13,193 bases of DNA, taken from positions 1 to 13,193 of the forward strand of contig JACMOY010000377.1 of NCBI GenBank assembly GCA_014377795.1, in the 5' to 3' direction. Made by a program: the position numbers and the translations under genes. Below the pieces are notes generated by a model, which was not told where the DNA came from, did no database searches, and saw only the letters and a list, made by a program, of their open reading frames with translations. This DNA comes from Actinomycetota bacterium. GTDB lineage: Bacteria > Actinomycetota > Actinomycetes > Actinomycetales > Angustibacteraceae. This document shows positions 8,644 to 13,193 of this stretch, piece after piece (within the stretch, counting starts at the first letter, position 1; every line of letters begins with the position of its first letter).

Positions 8644-9941
8644 CAGCCGGCGCCGTCCGACTCGGCGACCGGCTCGGCCGCCTTGACCTGCTCAGCGTGC
8701 CCGAGGTCGTCACCGGAGACGAGCCCGAACCACCGGGCGGCCGTGTCGACGTCCTTGTCGCCGCGCCCCGAGAAGTTGACGAGCAGCACGGCGTCCGGGC
8801 CCAGCTCGCGACCGACCTCGAGCACCCCGGCCAACGCGTGGGCGGTCTCGATGGCCGGGATGATCCCCTCGGTGCGGCACATCAGCTTGAACGCGTCCAT
8901 CGCGGCGACGTCGGTGACCGGGCGGTACTCGGCGCGGCCGATGTCGTGCAGGAAGGCGTGCTCGGGGCCGACCCCGGGGTAGTCCAAGCCGGCCGAGATC
9001 GAGTGGCTCTCGACGGTCTGCCCGTCGGCGTCCTGCAGCAGGTACGAGCGCGCGCCATGCAGCACACCGGGCGAGCCGCCCGTGATGGTGGCCGCGTGCC
9101 GACCGGTGTCGACGCCGTCGCCGGCCGCCTCGAGGCCGACCAGGCGCACGTCGGCGTCGTCGAGGAACGGGTGGAAGATGCCGATCGCGTTGGACCCACC
9201 GCCCACGCAGGCCAGGACGACGTCGGGCAGCCGGCCGACCAGGTCGAGCACCTGGGCGCGTGCCTCGACGCCGATGACCCGGTGGAAGTCGCGGACCATC
9301 ACCGGGAACGGGTGAGGGCCGGCGACGGTGCCGAGCAGGTAGTGGGTGGAGTCGACGTTGGTGACCCAGTCGCGCATCGCCTCGTTGATGGCGTCCTTGA
9401 GGGTGCGCGAGCCGGTGGTCACCGGCACCACCTCGGCGCCGAGCAGACGCATGCGCGCGACGTTGAGCGCCTGGCGACGGGTGTCCTCCTCGCCCATGTA
9501 AACGACGCACTCGAGTCCGAACAGCGCTGCGGCAGTAGCGGTCGCAACACCGTGCTGGCCCGCGCCGGTCTCGGCGATCACCCGGGTCTTGCCCATGCGC
9601 TGGGTCAGCAGCGCCTGGCCCAGGACGTTGTTGATCTTGTGCGAACCCGTGTGGTTGAGGTCCTCGCGCTTGAGCAGCACCCGGGCCCCGCCGGCGTGCC
9701 CGGCGAAGCGCTGGACCTCGGTGAGGATGCTGGGGCGTCCGGTGTAGGTGCGGTGCAGCGCGGCGAGCTGCTCGAGGAACTCCGGGTCGGCCTGCGCGGT
9801 GCGGAGGGCGGCGCCCAGCAGGTCGAGCGCGGCGACCCGCGCCCCGGGCACGAACCGGCCGCCGTACGGGCCGAACCGGCCGATGCTCTCGTCGCGGGTC
9901 AGGCCCGGCGGTGCGGTTGATGCGTCAGCACTGGTCTGCAT
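8640..9941 (-). CDS. trpB: Tryptophan synthase beta subunit
   Basis: TrpB is the PLP enzyme that condenses indole with L-serine to tryptophan in the cytosolic alpha2-beta2 complex. The 433-residue protein is of the common TrpB1 class, as shown by its pairing with trpA and its close match to the standard family. It has [12 protein letters not shown] at the N-terminus, the PLP lysine Lys102 in [26 protein letters not shown] with the glutamate of the active-site loop, the phosphate-binding glycine stretch [10 protein letters not shown], and a serine/glycine-rich [10 protein letters not shown] near the C-terminus. ATG at 9941 is the family-like start, but its Shine-Dalgarno match is poor: GAGGG is only one base away from ATG. 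The frame stays open upstream through trpC in another frame, which is a shadow. It lies 26 bases after trpC and overlaps trpA by four bases. Confidence 0.97.
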   Translation of the reverse strand: MQTSADASTAPPGLTRDESIGRFGPYGGRFVPGARVAALDLLGAALRTAQADPEFLEQLAALHRTYTGRPSILTEVQRFAGHAGGARVLLKREDLNHTGSHKINNVLGQALLTQRMGKTRVIAETGAGQHGVATATAAALFGLECVVYMGEEDTRRQALNVARMRLLGAEVVPVTTGSRTLKDAINEAMRDWVTNVDSTHYLLGTVAGPHPFPVMVRDFHRVIGVEARAQVLDLVGRLPDVVLACVGGGSNAIGIFHPFLDDADVRLVGLEAAGDGVDTGRHAATITGGSPGVLHGARSYLLQDADGQTVESHSISAGLDYPGVGPEHAFLHDIGRAEYRPVTDVAAMDAFKLMCRTEGIIPAIETAHALAGVLEVGRELGPDAVLLVNFSGRGDKDVDTAARWFGLVSGDDLGHAEQVKAAEPVAESDGAGW

Positions 9942-9952
9942 GCCCTCATGGT

Positions 9953-9973
9953 CGCTGGCCCGCGAGGTCAGCG
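9953..9973 (-). other. Possible hairpin spanning the trpC stop, upstream of trpB
   Basis: On the minus strand CGCTGACC and GGCCAGCG face each other around a five-base loop, forming a stem of about seven pairs with one A-C mismatch. The trpC TGA lies in the left arm. It could influence coupling between trpC and trpB, or protect mRNA ends; in such GC-rich DNA chance is also plausible. No T run follows. Confidence 0.3.
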
Positions 9974-10780
9974 GCGTCCCGGGCGCGTTGCCGGATGGGC
10001 ACCGGCGGCGACCAGGTCGGCGACGGCCGCGCGCGGGTCGCCGCCGATCACCAGGCTCTCGCCGACGAGCACGGCGTCGGCGCCGTGGCGCGCGTACTCG
10101 ATGACGTCGTGCGGGCCGCGGACGCCGGACTCGGCAACCTTGACGACGTCGTCGGGGATCCGGGGCGCCAGCCGGGCGAAGGTCGTGCGGTCGACCTGCA
10201 GCGTGCGCAGGTCGCGGGCGTTGACGCCGATGACGCGGGCGCCCGCGTCCACCGCCCGAGCCACCTCGTCCTCGTCGTGCACCTCGACCAGCGCCGTCAT
10301 CCCGAGCGACTCGGCTCGCTCGCGCAGCGACACCAGGGCCGGCTGCTCGAGGGCCGCGACGATCAGCAGGACGGCGTCGGCGCCGTGCGCGCGCGCCTCC
10401 CACAGCTGGTAGCTCGAGACGACGAAGTCCTTGCGCAGCAACGGGGTCTCGACCCGGGATCGCACGGCGTCGAGGTCCTCCAGGCTGCCGCCGAAGGCCC
10501 TTCGCTCGGTGAGGACGCTGATGACGCAGGCGCCGCCGGCCGCGTAGTCCGCTGCTAGCCCGGCGGGATCGGCGATCTCGGCCAGGGCGCCTTTGCTGGG
10601 GCTCGAGCGCTTGACCTCGGCGATGACCTTGACCCCGCCCGGGGCGGCCAGGGCGCCGTGGGCGTCGCGAGCGGCCGGGGTGCGGCCGGCTCGTTCGCGC
10701 AGCACGTCGATGGACGTGAGCGCCTGGCGCACCGCGAGGTCCTCGCGCACGCCCACGATGATGTCGTCGAGCACGGTCAC
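9968..10780 (-). CDS. trpC: Indole-3-glycerol phosphate synthase
   Basis: TrpC closes the ring of carboxyphenylaminodeoxyribulose 5-phosphate to indole-3-glycerol phosphate, the substrate of TrpA. The 270-residue protein is a monofunctional TIM barrel with no TrpF domain. It shows the signature [13 protein letters not shown] with Glu55, Lys57 and Ser60, the catalytic-acid lysine Lys117 in LLRKDF, Glu166 in [18 protein letters not shown], and the phosphate-binding AESGV and [14 protein letters not shown] at 10780 is chosen because a strong G-rich Shine-Dalgarno site lies just upstream and the N-terminus VTVLDDII fits the family. An 80-base gap separates it from the preceding DUF2752 gene, the largest gap inside the trp cluster. 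Confidence 0.98.
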   Translation of the reverse strand: MTVLDDIIVGVREDLAVRQALTSIDVLRERAGRTPAARDAHGALAAPGGVKVIAEVKRSSPSKGALAEIADPAGLAADYAAGGACVISVLTERRAFGGSLEDLDAVRSRVETPLLRKDFVVSSYQLWEARAHGADAVLLIVAALEQPALVSLRERAESLGMTALVEVHDEDEVARAVDAGARVIGVNARDLRTLQVDRTTFARLAPRIPDDVVKVAESGVRGPHDVIEYARHGADAVLVGESLVIGGDPRAAVADLVAAGAHPATRPGRR

Positions 10781-10786
10781 GATGAG

Positions 10787-10793
10787 CCCCCCT
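10787..10793 (-). promoter_or_regulatory. Shine-Dalgarno site for trpC
   Basis: AGGGGGG on the minus strand, six bases before the GTG at 10780. It is the strongest purine-rich stretch near this start and supports the choice of start. Confidence 0.55.
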
Positions 10794-10810
10794 GAGGTCG
10801 TCTGGCGATG

Positions 10811-10816
10811 ATGCTA
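10811..10816 (-). promoter_or_regulatory. Weak candidate -10 box before trpC
   Basis: TAGCAT fits TAnnnT and sits 30 bases before the trpC start, in a non-coding gap. No -35 hexamer is seen at 16-18 bases upstream; that position is a G-rich repeat. An internal promoter for trpCBA-lgt is possible but poorly supported. Confidence 0.2.
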
Positions 10817-10833
10817 GGCGCCGACCGCCACCA

Positions 10834-10852
10834 CCCACCCACCGCCCACCCC
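10834..10852 (-). other. G-quadruplex motif in the gap before trpC
   Basis: The coding strand reads GGGGTGGGCGGTGGGTGGG, four G runs of three or more separated by loops of one, four and one bases. This meets the usual G3+N1-7 rule. It lies in non-coding sequence between the DUF2752 stop and trpC, 54 bases before the trpC start, so it would be in the operon mRNA. Short loops favour a stable fold. Function is inferred only, and GC-rich genomes make such motifs by chance. Confidence 0.5.
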
Positions 10853-10860
10853 GGGTCAGC

Positions 10861-11262
10861 TCACGGTGCCAGCACCGTCAGCGCCGGCAGGTTGCGCAGC
10901 ACCCCGAACAGGCTCACCGCCGCGACCACGCCCCAGACGACCGAGGCCGGCACCACGGTGGGGGTCGATCGGCTAGACCTGCCGTGCCGCAACCACTGCA
11001 GCCACACCCAGGGCAGCACCCCCACCGCGCAGACCGCGAGCGGGTTGCGCGCGACGGCCGTGGTCAGGTCACCGTGGGCGAGGGCGTGCAGCGCACGCAG
11101 GCTGCCGCACCCTGGGCAGAACCACCCGGTCACCAGCAGGAAGGGGCAGCCCGGGTAGTGCCCCGGGCGCTCGGGGTCGACGGCCCCGACGTACGCCAGC
11201 GCTGCGCCCGCTGCGGCCAGCACCGCCAGCGGCGCCCGGGCCGACGCGCGCATGGCCGGCAC
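10861..11262 (-). CDS. DUF2752 family membrane protein
   Basis: This 133-residue protein has the hallmarks of DUF2752: [20 protein letters not shown] followed by [10 protein letters not shown], that is, a conserved Cys, then TGxxCPGCGxxRAxxxLxxGD. The function of the family is unknown. The three cysteines (C39, C49 and C52 counting from the GTG) could bind metal or form a redox pair, but this is speculation. There are about three membrane helices: one before the cysteine motif (residues about 12-28), one around 72-93 and one around 104-125. GTG at 11262 lies nine bases after the stop of the preceding gene; ATG at 11253 is an equally possible start, and neither has a clear Shine-Dalgarno site. 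Its place among trp genes recurs in Actinobacteria, so a link to the pathway is possible but unproven. Confidence 0.88.
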   Translation of the reverse strand: MPAMRASARAPLAVLAAAGAALAYVGAVDPERPGHYPGCPFLLVTGWFCPGCGSLRALHALAHGDLTTAVARNPLAVCAVGVLPWVWLQWLRHGRSSRSTPTVVPASVVWGVVAAVSLFGVLRNLPALTVLAP

Positions 11263-11271
11263 GTCGCGCGC

Positions 11272-11583
11272 TCAGCGCACGCCGCGGGTGACCCGGTTGT
11301 CGGCAGGCCGGGGCATGCCGTAACCGGCCATCGCGAGCAGCTTGCCGACCACCAGGGCGATGGCTGCGACGACCATACCGACGACGAACAGCCAGATCAT
11401 CGCGAACACCACGGCAAGGCACATGATCAGGGAGGCGACCATCAGCACGCCCACGCTCGTCCAGGCCGCCACCGTGTTGCCGTGGTGGGGGGTCTTGCCG
11501 TGGTGGGAGTGCGCCTGGCTCTCGTCGGTCTCAGGCGACGACACCGCGGTCGCCTCGTGGGTGCTGGGTGCGTCCTCGGCCAT
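11272..11583 (-). CDS. Small two-helix membrane protein of the HGxxPAAW type
   Basis: This protein of 103 residues has a hydrophilic, His- and acid-rich N-terminus (1-40), the motif HHGNTVAAW at 33-41, then two hydrophobic helices at about 44-63 and 65-86 ending in KLLAMAGYGMP. It resembles the actinobacterial HGxxPAAW family found between trpE and trpC; the function is unknown. The conserved proline is Val38 here, while a second copy of the motif start, HHGKTP, lies directly before it at 27-32. The start is ATG at 11583 because AAGGAG sits five bases upstream; a TTG further upstream would add 13 residues but is unsupported. The gene lies between the Trp-associated membrane protein (39-base gap) and DUF2752. 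Confidence 0.8.
   Translation of the reverse strand: MAEDAPSTHEATAVSSPETDESQAHSHHGKTPHHGNTVAAWTSVGVLMVASLIMCLAVVFAMIWLFVVGMVVAAIALVVGKLLAMAGYGMPRPADNRVTRGVR
11477..11507 (-). repeat. In-frame tandem duplication of six codons in the HGxxPAAW-type gene
   Basis: A 13-base direct repeat (TTGCCGTGGTGGG on the plus strand) occurs at 11477-11489 and 11495-11507, offset by 18 bases. In the protein it gives HHGKTP followed by HHGNTV. The first copy keeps the proline of the family motif and the second leads into AAW. It looks like a duplication with later drift. Confidence 0.65.
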
Positions 11584-11588
11584 GTCGG

Positions 11589-11594
11589 CTCCTT
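11589..11594 (-). promoter_or_regulatory. Shine-Dalgarno site that fixes the start of the HGxxPAAW-type gene
   Basis: AAGGAG lies five bases before ATG 11583, the best ribosome binding site in the window. It decides for this start over the TTG at 11622. Confidence 0.8.
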
Positions 11595-11621
11595 CGGCTG
11601 GGGTCGGGTGGGCCGGGGCCA

Positions 11622-11627
11622 ATTATG
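11622..11627 (-). promoter_or_regulatory. Weak candidate internal -10 box
   Basis: CATAAT on the minus strand matches TATAAT in five of six positions and overlaps the stop codon of the preceding gene. It lies in a short AT-rich patch. No -35 hexamer is seen. It could drive the small membrane gene and those after it, but much of the match comes from the TAA stop codon itself. Confidence 0.2.
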
Positions 11628-12234
11628 GCAGGGCGTCGCGGTCGGTGGGGTCCTCGCCCCGGGTGAGGCGGTCCCACACCAGCCCGGGGTCGTCGTCCGC
11701 GTCGGTCGCGCCGGGCGCCGGGCGTTCCACGGTCCGGGCCGTCGCGGCGGGCGTGTCGTAGCGGGCGGACAGCCCGCCCCACGCCCGCGCCCGCCCCACG
11801 GCGAGGCAGCCGGCGAGCGCGATGAGCACCCCGCTGACGACGCCGGCGAGCGGCCAGCTCGTGACCACGGTGGTGACCTCGGCCCCGGTGCGCCCGGTCG
11901 CCGCCGTCACGGCCGACGTCACGGCCGCCATCGGTGAACGCAGCACCCCCAGCGACACGGTCGCGGCAGCCGCACCGGCGAGTGCGAGCAGCGCCCCGGC
12001 GACGACCTGGCCCACCCGCCGGGTGGTGAGGACGGCGACCGCGCCCGCCAGCGCCACCAGGGCCACCGCGGGCACCGCGCCCGCGGCCTGGCGACCCGTG
12101 ACGCGCAGGGTGCCGGACGCCGCCAGGTCGGTGACCGCGACCCGCACCCAGGGCCGGGACGCCGACACGAACCCCAGCGCCGCACCGGCGAGCACCAGCG
12201 CGGCGAACACGGTCTTCTGCCGCCGGACACTCAC
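11623..12234 (-). CDS. Trp biosynthesis-associated membrane protein
   Basis: This 203-residue protein matches the actinobacterial family known as Trp operon-associated or tryptophan biosynthesis-associated membrane protein (TIGR02234 type). Four hydrophobic helices are visible at about 8-28, 49-70, 73-97 and 125-146, with RPW after the first helix and the typical C-terminal cytosolic tail LSARYD and [13 protein letters not shown]. The role is unknown; its constant place next to trpE suggests a link to tryptophan metabolism or transport. GTG at 12234 overlaps the trpE stop by four bases (GTGA). A second GTG at 12230 is out of frame with this gene. No good Shine-Dalgarno site is present, so coupling to trpE is likely. 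Confidence 0.9.
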   Translation of the reverse strand: MSVRRQKTVFAALVLAGAALGFVSASRPWVRVAVTDLAASGTLRVTGRQAAGAVPAVALVALAGAVAVLTTRRVGQVVAGALLALAGAAAATVSLGVLRSPMAAVTSAVTAATGRTGAEVTTVVTSWPLAGVVSGVLIALAGCLAVGRARAWGGLSARYDTPAATARTVERPAPGATDADDDPGLVWDRLTRGEDPTDRDALP

Positions 12235-13193
12235 CTGGCGGGCCGCAGCGTGGCGGCGCCGGCCACCGCCCGCAGCACCGCCATCGACTTGCTCACCGAC
12301 TCGGCGTGCTCGGCCGCGGGGTCGGAGTCGGCCACCACTCCCCCACCGGCCTGCACGTAGGCGACGCCGTCGCGGATCACCGCGGTGCGGATGGCGATGG
12401 CCATGTCGAGGTCGCCGCCGAAGTCCAGGTAGCCGACGGTGCCGCCGTACAGGCCGCGCCGGGTGACCTCCATCTCGTCGATCAGCTCCATCGCGCGCAC
12501 CTTCGGCGCCCCCGAGAGGGTCCCGGCGGGGAACGTGGCCACCAGGGCGTCGTAGGCGGTGCGGTCGGGGCGCAGCCGACCCACGACGGTCGACACGATG
12601 TGCATGACGTGGCTGTACCGCTCGACCGACATGAAGTCGAGGACCTCGACGCTGCCCGCCTCGCACACCCGGCCGAGGTCGTTGCGCGCGAGGTCGACGA
12701 GCATCAGGTGCTCGGCCCGCTCCTTGTCGTCGGCGAGCAGGCTGCGGGCGTGCTCGGCGTCCTGCTCGGGGGTGGCACCGCGCGGCCGGGTGCCCGCGAT
12801 CGGGTGGGTCATCACGCGGTCGCCGTCGACCTTGACCAGCGCCTCGGGGCTCGAGCCCACGACGTCGTAGGTGCCGCCGCCGGGCAGCGGCAGCCGCAGC
12901 AGGTACATGTATGGGCTGGGGTTGGAGGCGCGCAGCACCCGGTAGACCTCCAGGGCGTCGACCGGGCAGTCGATCTCGTACCGCTGCGACGGAACCACCT
13001 GGAAGACGTCGCCGGCGCGGATCGCCTCCTTGGCCCGCTCGACGTTCGCTTCGTACTTTCCCTGCGGCAGCTGGGATCTGACGCTCGGCTCGGGCCCCTG
13101 CAGCACCGCCACCGTGCTCTCGGCGTTCGCCCCCCGCCCGGCGGGGCTCCCGGCCGGCCGCGCGGCGCGCGGGCCCCCGGGCCCCGGCGCCCC
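12231..13193 (-). CDS. trpE: Anthranilate synthase component I, C-terminal 320 residues (gene cut by right window edge)
   Basis: TrpE makes anthranilate from chorismate, using ammonia from glutamine supplied by TrpG. The visible part is the chorismate-binding catalytic domain: [48 protein letters not shown], the metal-site region [80 protein letters not shown] and [16 protein letters not shown]. It ends directly after the domain, with no fused TrpG. The N-terminal part, with the tryptophan feedback site, and any leader or attenuator are outside the window. A GTG at 13112 is not the true start, because the GDVFQVV region normally lies some 200 residues into the protein and the frame stays open to the window edge. 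The outermost 20 or so residues are Gly/Pro/Ala/Arg-rich and unreliable. Confidence 0.96.
   Translation of the reverse strand, partial: GAPGPGGPRAARPAGSPAGRGANAESTVAVLQGPEPSVRSQLPQGKYEANVERAKEAIRAGDVFQVVPSQRYEIDCPVDALEVYRVLRASNPSPYMYLLRLPLPGGGTYDVVGSSPEALVKVDGDRVMTHPIAGTRPRGATPEQDAEHARSLLADDKERAEHLMLVDLARNDLGRVCEAGSVEVLDFMSVERYSHVMHIVSTVVGRLRPDRTAYDALVATFPAGTLSGAPKVRAMELIDEMEVTRRGLYGGTVGYLDFGGDLDMAIAIRTAVIRDGVAYVQAGGGVVADSDPAAEHAESVSKSMAVLRAVAGAATLRPAR
13129..13193. other. Almost pure G+C stretch at the right edge
   Basis: These last 65 bases contain only one base that is not G or C. In the trpE frame they read as a low-complexity Gly/Pro/Ala/Arg string without stops. This part of TrpE is a variable linker, so real sequence is possible, but together with the degraded left edge it suggests poor base quality at contig ends. 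Confidence 0.45.

Noticed and set aside
9942..10838. N-terminal extension of trpB through the trpC region to about 10838.
   Set aside because: That stretch is trpC in another frame, and trpB proteins begin near [12 protein letters not shown] as given by ATG 9941.
12231..13112. A short 293-codon trpE starting at GTG 13112.
   Set aside because: The frame is open to the edge of the window, and the [11 protein letters not shown] region normally lies about 200 residues into TrpE; the gene is simply truncated by the window.
1..13193. Searches by eye for tRNA or rRNA genes, insertion sequences, CRISPR repeats, toxin-antitoxin pairs and phage genes.
   Set aside because: None was recognised. The genes are packed core metabolism genes with uniform composition, and no direct repeat series or transposase-like product is visible.

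Overview
This window looks like a core-genome segment of a high-GC Gram-positive (actinobacterial) chromosome. The GC content is very high, third codon positions are almost always G or C, GTG starts are common, and the proteins match actinobacterial versions of their families. The gene order trpE - membrane protein - small membrane protein - DUF2752 - trpC - trpB - trpA - lgt - gltB - gltD - pyk resembles that of Actinomycetota such as Micrococcales and Streptomyces. I cannot name a genus. All genes lie on the minus strand, so transcription runs from high to low coordinates. There is no RNA gene, mobile element, CRISPR array or gene-free stretch longer than about 120 bases.

Right part (13193 to 7004): a tryptophan operon. 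It starts with the 3' part of trpE, cut by the window edge, followed by a four-helix 'Trp operon-associated' membrane protein, a two-helix protein of the HGxxPAAW type, a DUF2752 membrane protein, then trpC, trpB, trpA and lgt (prolipoprotein diacylglyceryl transferase). Three junctions (trpE/membrane protein, trpB/trpA, trpA/lgt) are the same 4-base GTGA overlap, which suggests translational coupling. trpD, trpF and trpG are not in the window; TrpF activity in such organisms often comes from PriA, encoded elsewhere.

Middle and left part (7030 to 856): the glutamate synthase pair gltB-gltD, coupled by an 8-base overlap. A control region precedes gltB and contains the most AT-rich stretch of the window. 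It holds a perfect 9+9 palindrome across the end of lgt, a GTTAC-N6-GAAAC element matching half of the actinomycete GlnR box, a TACAGT -10 candidate, and an 8+8 palindrome close to the gltB start. This suggests gltBD is a separate, nitrogen-regulated unit. pyk (pyruvate kinase), cut by the left edge, follows gltD and may have its own leaderless promoter.

Functionally the window joins ammonia assimilation into glutamate, tryptophan synthesis, glycolysis and lipoprotein maturation. I see no undescribed defence, mobile or secondary-metabolite system. The points most worth checking are the gltB control region, the unexplained membrane-protein trio inside the trp operon, a G-quadruplex motif before trpC, and signs of base-calling or assembly error at both ends, especially the left end, where a near-invariant pyruvate kinase motif is degraded.
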